The notes beneath the pieces were generated by a model. It was not told where the DNA came from. It ran no database searches and was given only the letters and a program-made list of their open reading frames with translations. From assembly GCA_017163975.1 (NCBI GenBank), contig JAFFSR010000218.1, positions 2,666,001 through 2,730,000 on the forward strand: a stretch of 64,000 bases of DNA, given 5' to 3'. Of this stretch, positions 1-10,010 are shown piece by piece. Position numbers and translations under genes: made by a program. Position 1 is the stretch's first letter; each line of letters begins with the position of its first letter. This DNA is from Anastatus disparis (taxonomy: Eukaryota; Arthropoda; Insecta; Hymenoptera; Eupelmidae).

Positions 1-741
1 AATGTCCACCTCAATTTCACCAGTAATAGGTCCAAGTTTAGCTTGTTTGAATAATCCAATGCTTTCTTGATTGTGAATCAAATATTCCAAGAAATCCTTA
101 ATAGTTTTAGATATTTTGATATTGGTGCATAATAGTAATTTCCGGTTTAGTAATCTGACTATGAATTCTTTAGTTGCCGAGCTATTAAATATCATATCTG
201 GAACTTTGGTGAATATAACAGCTATACTATCAAAACATTTACACATATTACCATTGAATAAACTTTCTACTGAGTGAAGTAAATCTACAAAAGAATTAAT
301 CCGATTATTCGTAACGTCATTTATGTCAACGACTAAAATTACTTTTGCACTTTTAACGTTCTTGAAGATATATTGAGTGGAATAAGCTCCTATTGTATCT
401 TCAACCTCATCATTATTATTGAACCCTGGTACATCCCATAATGCTAATCCAGGAAGTTTTTTCGAATTTTCCCATCTTGTTGGAAGTGCAGTTTTAGCTG
501 CAGCATATAATCCTATTTCTGGACCGGAAGAATTGTTTACAGTTTTAATAAAAACTGGCATGAACTCATCAGTTCGGTCACCAATTAGTTCGTTATCAAT
601 AATGTAGTTTAATACTGAACTTTTACCAGCTTTAGAATAACCATAAAAGATTGCTGCATTTTCATATTTTACTTTACTTTTCATCAGAAAAGTTGTTGCC
701 TCAAGTTGTTTTTGCAATCGATACAAATCTTCAGAATCCAT
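1..741 (-). CDS. P-loop GTPase-like protein, partial at window edge (copy A)
   Basis: The ATG lies at 739-741 and the frame stays open to base 1, so only about the first 247 residues are in the window. It is nearly identical to the N-terminal half of the complete gene at 18387-19850: the Walker A/G1 motif GYSKAGKSS, the G3 motif DVPGF and the G4-like TKVPD are all present. One visible coding difference is in the conserved GLDAAAKT segment, which reads GLYAAAKT here (Asp to Tyr, near position 505). The gene is intronless as far as seen. Its upstream region (742-2246) is also duplicated at 19851-21354, so this is part of a recent segmental duplication. Whether it is functional cannot be judged because the 3' half is outside the window. 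Confidence 0.7.
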   Translation of the reverse strand, partial: MDSEDLYRLQKQLEATTFLMKSKVKYENAAIFYGYSKAGKSSVLNYIIDNELIGDRTDEFMPVFIKTVNNSSGPEIGLYAAAKTALPTRWENSKKLPGLALWDVPGFNNNDEVEDTIGAYSTQYIFKNVKSAKVILVVDINDVTNNRINSFVDLLHSVESLFNGNMCKCFDSIAVIFTKVPDMIFNSSATKEFIVRLLNRKLLLCTNIKISKTIKDFLEYLIHNQESIGLFKQAKLGPITGEIEVDI

Positions 742-955
742 TTTCGTTCAAAATATTATTACTTTACTTTGTAGCAATCTGAAAATTAATAGATTAAATT
801 TAAAAAAATTAGTGGAAAGTTGGAAAAAATTGCATAGGAATGAAAAAGGGATGAAAACCTTAATTGATATTATGAATGTTTCTAAAATCTTTGCTAATAT
901 TAAAAATCAATACTTTAAAAATACGTATAGAAAAAATATTGACAAAAAGAATGAA
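742..955 (-). promoter_or_regulatory. Shared 5' flank of GTPase-like genes
   Basis: The about 210 bases upstream of this start codon match those upstream of the 18387-19850 gene almost exactly, and match the flank of the 7539-8231 gene (8232-8430) at clearly detectable divergence. Landmarks in order are 'ttcgttcaaaatatta', 'aatctgaaaattaata' and 'aatgaaaaaggg'. I infer this holds the 5' UTR and core promoter; no TATA box could be assigned with confidence. Confidence 0.45.
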
Positions 956-1559
956 AATTTAATATAGAGTGTACTCCTTAAACACAATCAACAAATAACA
1001 TTGGTGTGAAATTATTTTAAAAAGAAATTCACCGATTAAAATGTATCTTATTCATCTTATTTTTCTAGTTCAAATCTAAACGCTCATTGTGTACTTAAGT
1101 TTTAACAGGTTTTAATTGTATAAATTATAATAGTCATAAAATAGGTTTAAGATGTGACTGTATTTATAGTATGAATAATGATTGGATGGTTTGTGAGTGA
1201 GCGTGTTCTTTTACCGTACCGACTGCGTTTTGTGCTATTTCAAAAGCTTTGTAATATTTTATTTTTTGACATTGATTTAAAGTTACAGCAGAAAAATGAA
1301 CCATTCGTTTAGTGAAAATGATGATGATGATGTTTTTATAAAATAATATGCTACTCAAAATCATTTGAATTTCTTTAAAATTCAAGGAGTATTTGTATTG
1401 TTGAAGTTTGAAATAAATTTCATACAAATTTATTCAATAATAACATGAACATTTTAGCGCGTAATTTAAATAGCATTTGTCATAACAATTATTATTCATA
1501 GCAATATGGAAATTAAAAATTCAAAAAATAATTTAATTAAAATTAATCATTGTAGAACC

Positions 1560-1800
1560 AACATATGAAGAAGAATATAGAAAGTTATTTGAATACTTAC
1601 TTTACAAACTCTAGTTTAAAAATGTGTGCTAGTGTGCTCTCTCCGGTAGTTGATTCAATACTGAGTTATTTGCCCTGTGTCCTTTGCCGCTGTCCTTAGT
1701 AGCAGTGGTGATCCATACCAATCTGGATTTAGAGGCAGGATAAAGGTGGCTATTTGCCATGGGCAAGTCTGTAAGTGCCCTCTGGTGGTTTGGAGGAAGA
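1560..1800. repeat. Recurrent GTPase-flank repeat (also near 14800-14890, 20690-20930 and 21640-21830)
   Basis: A recognisable block containing 'gctctctccggtagttgatt' occurs here, at 20690 as an almost identical copy, and as diverged copies at about 21640-21830 and 14800-14890. The copies at 1560 and 20690 are about 0.8 kb upstream of GTPase-like start codons. The other two have no adjacent gene and may be relics of lost paralogues, or an old dispersed repeat. Confidence 0.5.
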
Positions 1801-2246
1801 ACTTTTGGAGAAAAAGTGAAACTTTGGATTTATATGTGATAACTATGTAAAAACTTCTGTAAACAAATATATTAATTATTATAATAATTTTTTGACTAAT
1901 TTCTTATAATTGATTTATTTTTATAAAAATTTATAAACATTATCATAAAAATAAAAAGGCGTCCTCGAGAAAAGAATATTTGATAATTTTAATCTTTATT
2001 CTTTTTTCGTCAAACTATTATTTCAATAATTTTCTCCCTTTTCATAATTAATAAAAACAGAAGATCAAATAAAATAAGTATGTTATGCGAAATATAAGTC
2101 AATAAAACAATAATGCAATTGATAATTAAAAAAATATTTTCGTTCTGGAAGAATAATGGGGATTGTAATTTAGTTAACAAACTGTTTATATTACCGATCA
2201 AAGAACATTTTTAAGCAGCTGTACGAGATCTCATATTTAATCAGTA

Positions 2247-2959
2247 TTAAAGTGCTCTTTTAAACAGTATTATCTCTGGTTCTATTAGTCATAAAACAAA
2301 AATAAAAAAAGAAAGTTATAGAAGATGAAAAATCTTAACTTCCGAAATAACCAATTTTTTTAAAATCATTTCTAATTTTTATCCTCTTTTAAAAGTTTAC
2401 AATTTTTCAAATAATTAACAATTTTTCCAATCAGTTTTATTTTTTCATTTCAAACAATGATCAGTCCAGAATTCAAACGAAAATCGAAAGAATTTAAAAA
2501 ACTTAAAATGATCACCGATGATTTCTTTGCTATAACTCTTTTTAATAAAGTTACAAGTAATAGTATTTTTAAGCATACAAACAATTTTTAAATTATAAGT
2601 CAAAATATTTTTTTTTTTTTTGGTCGTTGCAAAAAAAATTTATCAGTGATAAATTTTAGATTTTTTTTTAATACTTTCGACTTCATAAAATTAAAGCGCG
2701 CGAAGCGCGTATGTTAACTCTAGTACTCTTTAAAAAATCACTAAGAAATTAAAAAAGTTTAAAAGAAATTAAAAAAGTTAATTTTAATTTCTTTATGAAA
2801 AAATGAATGTAAGCGCTTAATTGAATTTTTAATGCTCATACGTAAATCTTTTCAAAGAAATTAAAGTTTTATTTTTACTAAATTTTTTTTCAGTTTATCG
2901 ACATTTTAATAAGGAAAAAATCTTAATAAGGACCACTAACACTCGAAAACTTTACAAAA
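2247..2959. other. AT-rich 5' flank of the 561-aa GTPase-like gene; possible Helitron 3' end
   Basis: This stretch has no ORF of note and is absent from the second copy of the segmental duplication. At 2697-2709 there is a GC hairpin (CGCGC, loop GAA, GCGCG) followed about ten bases later by CTAG at 2720-2723 and then T. That is the arrangement expected of a Helitron 3' terminus in an otherwise AT-only setting. No convincing 5' TC terminus was located, so the element boundary is open. Confidence 0.35.
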
Positions 2960-4645
2960 ATGGATTCTAAATCTGTAAAAGATTTGCAAAAAAATCTTTT
3001 AGGAGCCACAGCCTATATGAATTATCAAGTCAAGGAAGAAGATGCAGCAGTTTTTTTTGGTTATACAAAGTCTGGGAAAAGTTCGATAATGAATTTCATC
3101 ATTGGTAACGAACTTATCGGAAAAGAAATAGATGAAACTATGCCGATTTTCATAAAGAGAAAAAATGATTTGTATGGTCCTGAAATAGGATTAGATGCTG
3201 CAGCAAAAACAATCACGCCATCTAAATTTGATTCGGAAAAACTTCCAGGATTAGCATTATGGGATTCACCAGGTCTAGCTGATAATAGAGGTGTGGTTCA
3301 GGATATAACAGGAGCTTTCTGTGTTCATCAAATATTCATAAATGTTAAAAGTATAAAAATTATTTTAATAATTGATATCAACGACATTACGAACGATCGT
3401 ATAAATTCGTTTGTAGAATTGCTTGACTCAGTTGAAGTCTTATTGAACGGTAAAATGAAGGAATGCTTTTCTAGCATAGTCCTCATAGTTAATAAAGTTC
3501 CGGATACATTAAACGAAAGACCACTAACTATAAAATTGATATGCAAAATAATAAACCGAAAATTATTGTCATGTAAAGATATAAAAATATCTGAAACTGT
3601 TAAAGAATACGCAAAATATTTGATCGATAACCAAGAAAACATTGGATTATTTAAAAAGGCTAAAGAAGGACCTATTAATGATGAATTTGCGATAAACGTT
3701 ACAGAATCTATAAAAAATGCGAAAAGCATAGAAAGTAATATTTTAAAATCTGTGACTCCCTCTTTAACTGATAAATCAATAGGATCTCTTTTTTATCTCC
3801 GTAACAAATTAATTACTTTTGAAAAATTTACAACATTTGAAGAGTCTCTAAAAATATTTTTTGAAAATATGATAAAGAAATGTGGCGAAGATAAAGAAAT
3901 GCTTTCACCAGATTCTCTTGTTTCACAGGAGGTAAAAAAATTGGAGATTTTGTTGTGCAATTTGAAGGAAATTGATTCCGAATCAACTTTTTATAAAAAA
4001 CTTAAGGCTCTTGAAACAAAATATCCTGCGATGAAAATTAATATTGGCATCGATAACTTGATTGAAATGTCAAAATTATTGGAATTTGTAGATAACTTAT
4101 TAGGTCTAACAGAATATCATCAATATCATATTAATTTACGTTTAATACTTAAAGATGTCATATCAAATATCGAAAAGATAGTACAAGATATAAATTTAAA
4201 ATATAGAATAATTACTAAAGAAGAATATGATTTAAAAATTAATTGTATAAATGAACAAACTAAAGAGGAAATTGATAAAGTGAAAAAAGAACTTGAAGAA
4301 TTAAAAAAAACTAACATTATTAGTTTGGAGAAATTAAGATTTTTTGCTAGAATGGGCCATTATATGGATGAAGGATTGGATAAATTGATAAATAGGTTCA
4401 GAAAAGATGATAAAAAATCCCAAGCAGAATGTGTGAATGAGCAAACAGAAAAAAATTCGGCAACAGAAGATTCCAATGTTGATAAAGTATGTGTGAATGA
4501 GCAAACAGAAAGAAATTTGGCAACAGAAGATTCCAATGTTGATGGAGTATGTGTGAATGAACAAACAGAAAGAAATTCGAAAAAGAAGAAACAGAAAGAA
4601 GATTCCAATGTTGATGGAAATACTGAATCAACATCAATTGAATAA
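2960..4645 (+). CDS. Intronless P-loop GTPase-like protein with C-terminal repeats (561 aa)
   Basis: This is a single-exon gene. Residues 34-42 (GYTKSGKSS) form a Walker A/G1 loop. DSPGL at 102-106 is the G3 (DxxG) motif after a hydrophobic strand. NKVPD at 178-182 follows the strand SSIVLIV and sits where G4 (NKxD) is expected, but with an extra residue. The segments GPEIGLDAAAKT and LIIDINDITNDRINSF are conserved with the paralogue at 18387-19850. A helical region follows, then a Lys/Glu-rich coiled coil at about 415-455 and the shared GHYMDEGLDKLI end motif. After that comes a unique acidic tail of three imperfect about 24-residue repeats, each with CVNEQTE and EDSNVDG/K. No signal peptide or membrane segment is seen, so it is probably cytosolic. 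The family resembles translation-factor/septin/AIG1-type GTPases only by motif; I do not recognise a named family. Confidence 0.85.
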   Translation: MDSKSVKDLQKNLLGATAYMNYQVKEEDAAVFFGYTKSGKSSIMNFIIGNELIGKEIDETMPIFIKRKNDLYGPEIGLDAAAKTITPSKFDSEKLPGLALWDSPGLADNRGVVQDITGAFCVHQIFINVKSIKIILIIDINDITNDRINSFVELLDSVEVLLNGKMKECFSSIVLIVNKVPDTLNERPLTIKLICKIINRKLLSCKDIKISETVKEYAKYLIDNQENIGLFKKAKEGPINDEFAINVTESIKNAKSIESNILKSVTPSLTDKSIGSLFYLRNKLITFEKFTTFEESLKIFFENMIKKCGEDKEMLSPDSLVSQEVKKLEILLCNLKEIDSESTFYKKLKALETKYPAMKINIGIDNLIEMSKLLEFVDNLLGLTEYHQYHINLRLILKDVISNIEKIVQDINLKYRIITKEEYDLKINCINEQTKEEIDKVKKELEELKKTNIISLEKLRFFARMGHYMDEGLDKLINRFRKDDKKSQAECVNEQTEKNSATEDSNVDKVCVNEQTERNLATEDSNVDGVCVNEQTERNSKKKKQKEDSNVDGNTESTSIE

Positions 4646-5569
4646 TACATTACTATTTTCAACTTTGCTAATGAAATAGTTGGTAATACATCATTTCAAC
4701 GATCTTTGAAATACAGGATTCAATGCGCTTGACATCTGGGATGTCAAGTTTTGTGATTCTTTTTCTCTTTGTTGACATGTAGGATTTCAAGCATAGCGTA
4801 CGGTATTTCGAAACTTCTTGAAATGTTATATTACAATTTTGAGAAAAATGCTTTACCAAATTTATAATATATTATTTCAAATAATTTTGAAATAATATAT
4901 ATGATCAGAAAATGGTAATCATGCATTGCCAAATTTCTTTCTGTGCAGTGAAAACTGAATAATTAAATGAAAAATTAGATGAATATTGTAATATTGATAA
5001 AGTAATTGAGAAACTTAAAAAATTTTGCTAAAAAATCTCTTGTAAAAAAATGATGTAGAGATTTAACACTCAGATTTTATACATAATTTTGTATTGAAAT
5101 TTCATACATAAATACGTAAAATAAACAAAAGTTTTTTATAACCTAAAACGTGTATATACTTTTAATAATAACATTAACATTTTTTTCAAATTAACATGCA
5201 GAATGTATGTTTTTTTATTCAAATTGTCTCGTTACTTACGATAATTATATATAATTATAATACTAAACTATTATTACAACTTATTAGCTCATATATCCAC
5301 CTCAGCATCCGCACCTTCTTCTTAACCTGTTTGTTTGTCTTTCTCTTTTTATTATAATGTTACAGAAAGTAATGTGAATAATAAATATTATGTAAAAATA
5401 ATTTGCAAATAAATTTCATATAACACTTTCAGAAAAAACAATATAATATTTACTGTTGAATTATTAAAGAGGCATTAATTTATTTTTTACCTTGCAAAAT
5501 GTTATCATAAATTTTTTCTGTCCGCTGCCCAAAACAAAGTTGCCGCTTTCTGGCGTCGTCGGGCAGAAA
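4646..5569. other. Intergenic, AT-rich, nothing recognised
   Basis: This is sequence downstream of the 561-aa GTPase-like gene, duplicated at 22878 onward. It contains only short shadow ORFs and no RNA gene or repeat that I can name. Confidence 0.5.
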
Positions 5570-5711
5570 AATAGCATACGACTCATGGCCAGTAAAAAAG
5601 AAAGCCTCAGATCACATGTTTGTCAACTTCGGCTTCACCTCAGTCGACAATTACATGTGATCTGAGACATTTCTTTTTTTACTGGCCTTGGGTCGTAATA
5701 TACTATTTCTA
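5570..5711. mobile_element. Short palindromic MITE
   Basis: Core arms begin GGCCAGTAAAAAAGAAAG at 5587 and end in the complementary TTTTTTTACTGGCC at 5687. An inner stem TCAGATCACATG pairs with CATGTGATCTGA. Weaker outer arms (aaatag..tacgac, gtcgta..ctattt) extend the palindrome to roughly 5570-5711. The paralogous copy is at about 23893-24034 and a partial relative at 10228-10320. No coding capacity. Confidence 0.7.
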
Positions 5712-6240
5712 ATTCGAAGACAATAGTGGAAAATGTTATTGCATTATCACATAAATATTAGTTTGTATCATATTGTTTAATAATAAAATATGCAATTGAT
5801 TTGATACAGAATTATTTAAATTTTCTTTATAATCACATGATAAAATATTCTGTTATTTATCAACATTGAGTTTATGAATAATTTTAAGACTAATTTAAAT
5901 CCAGCGATATCATAACATGGAAATTAATTTTCACAATACTATATTAAAATTCAAATTCTTTTTATAAATAGAATCAAAATCTTTTATTTTTAATAATACT
6001 AAATATAGTTCAGTAATTTTTAAAAAAGGAAAAATTTAATATTTTCTATTTTTTTTAGATTAATTTGGAAAAAAATCTATTAACTATAAAAATATTTTTT
6101 TTCTGAAACCTTATGACCCATTATAACTGATTTATAATCATTAAAATATATAAACATTATAATGAAAATATAAAGGTGTCTATATGAGAAGAAAAAAGAC
6201 CTGATAACTATAAAAAACATTAACAAAAATAATAGGGGAT

Positions 6241-6416
6241 GTAAAATACCGACATTACAGTTTTAAAAATTTTTCATTCTTAATTCAATTTTTTTTTAAA
6301 TATCTCTATATTACAGCCTTTTATTTTAATAAATAAAAAACATAATATAAAGATATATTTCAGAAAATTTTTTAATGAAGATTAAAAACTCGAGAAACTG
6401 TAATGTCGGTAAATAC
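6241..6416. mobile_element. Foldback MITE, 'TACCGACATTACAG' family
   Basis: The left arm GTAAAATACCGACATTACAG is inverted at the right end as CTGTAATGTCGGTAAATAC, enclosing AT-rich sequence. A second full copy lies at 24564-24740 within the segmental duplication. A left-half fragment lies at about 53932-53995 next to the cysteine-rich peptide genes. Confidence 0.7.
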
Positions 6417-6482
6417 GTATTCAACATATACCTTATTACATCACCTTAAACAAATAATTATGTAATTTTGATTAATCTTACT

Positions 6483-6740
6483 AGGAGAGTATCAGACCTC
6501 CGGATCACGGATTTTGTTCAAACATTAGGATAAGTTTTCGGATGTCAAAATATGAAAGGAAACAAAATTTCAGACCCCATCGCAATCAAGATTTCTCTGG
6601 TTACAAGTAATCAAAGAAAATCACTAAAAAAGCTACTAGATTTTCAAACGCTCATAGTTCTTTAGCATTGATACTTAGAGGCATAAAACTTTTTTTAAAT
6701 GAGTGCTGAGCTCAAATCTTTTCGAAAATAAAATTCAGGC
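6483..6740 (+). repeat. Fragment related to one arm of the 1-kb foldback element at 40854-41893
   Basis: The run from 'ggagagtatcagacc' through 'aaaatcactaaaaaagctac' to 'gctgagctcaaat' is a diverged match to 41115-41360, the inner arm of the TA-flanked element. The same fragment is at about 24807-25057 in the duplicated block. Confidence 0.6.
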
Positions 6741-7361
6741 TCAATCTTTATTTCAACTTCTCTATTTTATTATATTATTTATCTTTTACCATGAATGAAG
6801 TCAAAACATCTGCAAATATTGACAATAGAGAACTTGCATGACATTTTATTATGACTTTATTTCAAATTTTATAAAAAAATAACGATTTTTGTAAGACAGT
6901 TTTTTTTAACGCAATATTTTAATTTTATTAGATTAAAGCAACTTGAAAATTATTCTTCTTTTAAAAGATTTTTATAAAAAGATTTTTATAATCGTTTGCT
7001 ATAAGAATAATTTTTATTACATTTTATTATTGAATGAAAAATATTTTTGCGATTTACGCTTGTTGGCCATTTGATTGTATTTATTTTAATTAATTTTTTA
7101 ATAGTACATTTCGCAACTAGGGTGAAAAGGTTTTATTTGAGTGACAAGGCGAGAGGTTTACGACTCAAGCCGAAGGTGAGGGTTGTAACGAGTTTTGTAA
7201 AGAAGACTTTACGCAGCAATCGCGAACTGTATTTTATACCACGAAATGCTGTTGTTATTATTGAATGCTGTTTTTATCGTAAGGGTCCATGTTAAACATA
7301 ATTTTAAATTTGGCCAACGATCTTAAATTTTGAAAACTGCTTTAAATAAAACCTTAGAGAT

Positions 7362-7556
7362 CGTCAGTGGCTCACTCCGTACTAGAACAATGGATTCGTA
7401 ATCTCGAAGTCTCAAGTTCAAATCCCGTTCTCGGTCAATTGATACAAGCACCACTGTACGTTACACGTGCTTTGTTCACAAACATTGATGACCTCTGCTG
7501 CTATTCAGCATCTCAATGATAGCATAAATATAGCGATGTTAAATAAAATTTAAAAA
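7362..7556 (+). repeat. tRNA-derived SINE, full length
   Basis: The head reads CGTCAGTGGCTCAC, with an A-box-like TGGCTC, and has a B-box-like AGTTCAAATCC. A conserved non-tRNA body follows (CAAGCACCACTGTACGTTAC, then TGTGCTTTGTTC), ending in an AT-rich tail. Related copies occur at 25689-25880, 39564-39685, 43613-43815, 52664-52860 and 62268-62448, with a tail fragment at 39100-39176. Its tail overlaps the stop codon region of the truncated GTPase-like gene. Confidence 0.85.
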
Positions 7557-8231
7557 ATCTTGTAACTCATTTTTTCCTCCGTAGATTTGATTAAATATCT
7601 TATTTTTTTTTTTTAATTTGCATACCTTCTCTTTGTTGATCCACATTATTCGCCAAATTTTATTTGCTGAATTATCAAGTATCTTATCTGGAACTTTGGT
7701 AAAGGTAACTGCTATGCAATCAAAAAATTCATGCATTTTATCCTTAAACCAATTTTCAACTGATTGAAATAAATTTACTACAGATTTTATCCGATTAAAG
7801 ATAACGTCATTTAAGTCAATGACTAAAATTATTTTTACACTTTGAATACTCTTAAAAATATTATGAATGTAATAAGCTCTCATTATATCTTGAATTGCAT
7901 GACGATTCCCGAATTCTGGTATGTTTATATTCCATAATGCTAATCCAGGAAGTTTTTTTGAATTTTCCCATCTCGTTGGAATTTTATTTGCTTTGGGATC
8001 AAATGTTATTTCTGGACCAGATAATTTGTTTACACTTTCAATAGAAATTGTCCCATCCTCTATTTTTTTGCCAATTAGATCGTTATCGATAATGTAGTTT
8101 ATCATTGAACTTTTACCAGAAAAAGAATAACCGTAAAAAATTACTCCATTTTCATGCTTAAAATTGCTTTTACTTAAATCACATACTTTTTGAATTTCTT
8201 TTTGTAATCTGTCTAAATTTTCAAAACTCAT
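7539..8231 (-). pseudogene. 3'-truncated GTPase-like gene with damaged G3 motif (230-aa ORF)
   Basis: The N-terminal about 190 residues align with the 18387-19850 protein: G1 GYSFSGKSS (34-42), a LPGLALW segment, LVIDLNDVIFNRI and TKVPD. The G3 motif is altered: where the paralogues have DVPGF or DSPGL, this copy reads NINIPEF, losing the Asp and Gly. Similarity to the family ends at about base 7662, exactly where the duplicated block starts, and the reading frame then runs through unrelated sequence into a SINE tail before the stop at 7539. The 5' flank is shared with the paralogues. The most likely reading is a truncated, nucleotide-hydrolysis-dead copy. It could still be expressed as a short decoy, which is speculation. 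Confidence 0.65.
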
Positions 8232-8430
8232 TCTCGTTCAGAGTATTATAACTATTCTTTAGTAATCTGAAAATTAATAAATTAAATAAAAAGAATTAGT
8301 AGCTGTAAAAAATGCATTGGAATGAAAAAGGGTTACAAACTTTGATTTATATTATGAATGTTTATAGAATCTTTGGTAATATTTAAAACTAGTCATTTCA
8401 AAATACGTACAGTAAAACAGCAATTCATCG
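8232..8430 (-). promoter_or_regulatory. 5' flank shared with the 18387-19850 GTPase-like gene
   Basis: This 200-base flank is homologous to 19851-20060, including 'aatctgaaaattaata' and 'aatgaaaaaggg', so the gene was duplicated with its upstream region. Divergence is higher than between the two segmental copies, indicating an older event. Confidence 0.45.
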
Positions 8431-8497
8431 ACATAATAATCTTAAAATGTATTTATTCCTTTCATGAACAAAGAATTAATAGTATATTATTAACCTA

Positions 8498-8593
8498 GGG
8501 AGAGAAGTTGACCATTAAATGCTCGCGTAAGATTTGCCCCCGAGCGCAGCGAGGGGGCAAATACGCGAGCAATTGATGGTCAACTTCTCTCCC
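8498..8593. repeat. Strong 96-bp GC-rich hairpin
   Basis: The arms GGGAGAGAAGTTGACCAT and ATGGTCAACTTCTCTCCC close a stem that resumes as GCTCGCG/CGCGAGC and TTTGCCCCC/GGGGGCAAA around a GAGCGCAGCGAG loop. It lies at the edge of a larger inverted structure reaching to about 10140. Confidence 0.8.
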
Positions 8594-9274
8594 GAGGTGA
8601 ATATACGATTTTTTCTTATTCCCGGCGAAAAGTACGTCCAACTTACCCGTTGTGATAATTCGTTTTTGATGATAAATCATTAAAATAAAAATACCGCGAT
8701 GAATCGCTTGCTGCTATTGACCGAGTATGCTCTATCCTTCTCTGCCCCTCTCCCACTGATGATAAATCATTAAAATAAACCATCAATATTTCACTCACAT
8801 TTTATAATTTACACACTTTATAACACACTGCAATTTATAATTCACAAAATAAAACAAGTTAGGTTTTAATAATAAAATATTTAAAATTACTATATAAGAA
8901 AAATAAAGAAAAAGATATACTGCTTGTTGTAACCCGAGTAGAAATAGACTTAGGGCAAACATCTGGGCCACGAGTGGCACCGGAAGATTCTGATGTGGCC
9001 CTCTTGTGGCTTATGGATTGTATTATACGAGGTATGTAATGGGGCGCAGATCTGGGCCTCGCAAGGCTGCCGAACTTTAGGTAAATGAAGTTATTTTTCA
9101 AAAGCCGGCTTTCAATTGTGTTGCTCAATATAAGTATGTTAAACAAATAAATATATATATGTATAAATTATATTAAGACAGTCCTTTTTTATATACAATT
9201 AAACAATTTATTTATGAAAATGTTATGTGATTTGAAAGTTATTAAAAGCATAACCTCAAATTATAGAATTTACA

Positions 9275-9559
9275 ATGACAAGATACTTGCAATTAGTCTG
9301 TATATGTGATAGCAAATTTAAGTATCCAGTAATTGTACCTACAGACTATGTAAAGGAAATAAACGATGGGCAATTATATGTTAAATATATGGAACCGCCT
9401 TTCGAAATGGATAATATACAATGCTTAGAAGATTTCATAAAAAATAAAATTTTTTATTCATTATTTTCCAAATACTCTGGAATCACTAAATTTGATAAAT
9501 TTAATAAATATTCACCAGGCAAATTATGCAAAGATCATCAACTTATGATAATTTTATGA
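9275..9559 (+). CDS. Small hypothetical protein inside inverted-repeat element (94 aa)
   Basis: The ORF starts MTRYLQLVCICDSK and ends KLCKDHQLMIIL. It has no signal peptide, membrane segment or motif that I recognise, but its composition (mixed charged and aromatic residues) is more protein-like than the surrounding AT-rich shadows. It lies between the inner inverted arms (8930-9075, 9655-9795), so if real it belongs to the element, perhaps as a remnant of a longer gene. It could also be a chance ORF. Confidence 0.3.
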   Translation: MTRYLQLVCICDSKFKYPVIVPTDYVKEINDGQLYVKYMEPPFEMDNIQCLEDFIKNKIFYSLFSKYSGITKFDKFNKYSPGKLCKDHQLMIIL

Positions 9560-9789
9560 AAACACTACAAGATAATTTTGTTAAGATTTTAAAGAAAGTT
9601 TTCAAACAGGTAGTTAATGAAAAACTAAACAAGTACATTACAATTTTGCATTGGAGGTTATGAAAGATGAGGCAGCCTTAAGTGGCCCCGATTAGCGCCC
9701 CATTACACGCCACTATTGGTCCGCATTCGGCCGCCAGATGGGGGCCACGTAATCAAATGTGGCAGCCCTAACAAATTTCTACTCGGGAA

Positions 9790-10010
9790 CCGGCAAAGAA
9801 GGCTAGACATAGCCCCCTCCATTCGCGGCTACCTTTATTGTACATATAAGAGAAAGAAAGAGAGAGGGAGAGAGTCAATTCTTAAAGCCGGCGGACAGAG
9901 AAGGATAGACGCAACCCTCTCTATTCTGTATGAAAAAGAAAGAGAGAGGGAGAGAGTCAATGTCTAACGCCGGCGGACAGAGAAGGATAGACGTAGCCCT
10001 CTCTATTCTT
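9790..10010. repeat. Tandem repeat, about 2.5 units of 82-96 bases
   Basis: Units begin near 9791, 9887 and 9969 with (GC)CGGCGGACAGAGAAGG-like sequence followed by ATAGACG..CCCTCTCTATTC, then a purine tract of GA-rich sequence. The array sits inside the right arm of the composite inverted-repeat element. Confidence 0.75.

Larger units (their letters stand above)
1..2246. repeat. Segmental duplication, left block (paralogous to 19110-21354)
   Basis: The block is nearly collinear with 19110-21354 apart from small indels and scattered substitutions. It includes the start of a GTPase-like gene and about 1.5 kb of its 5' flank. Homology stops abruptly at base 2246, after 'tttaatcagta', where the two copies continue into unrelated sequence. 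No gene is recognisable in 742-2246; ORFs there are short and AT-rich. Confidence 0.9.
4110..7662. repeat. Segmental duplication, right block (paralogous to 22342-25989)
   Basis: Same-orientation copy of 22342-25989 with high identity. It starts inside the 3' part of the 561-aa GTPase-like gene and ends at the point where the 7539-8231 GTPase-like gene loses similarity to its relatives. The second copy carries about 90 bases (around 23683-23775) that are missing here near 5447. The block includes a palindromic MITE, a foldback element, a fragment of a longer foldback family and a SINE, all present in both copies and so older than the duplication. Confidence 0.9.

Noticed and set aside
419..607. 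62-codon ORF repeated at 19528-19716
   Set aside because: Antisense shadow of the GTPase-like coding sequence, present twice because of the segmental duplication.
4334..4662. Minus-strand ORFs over the repeat tail of the 561-aa gene (also 22566-22894)
   Set aside because: Antisense shadows of the repeats; the same repeats make any frame look periodic.
7047..7295. 82-codon ORF (and its longer form at 25267-25653) conserved in both duplication copies
   Set aside because: The two differ in frame near the C terminus, the composition is that of a repeat, and recent duplication explains the conservation. No motif supports a gene.
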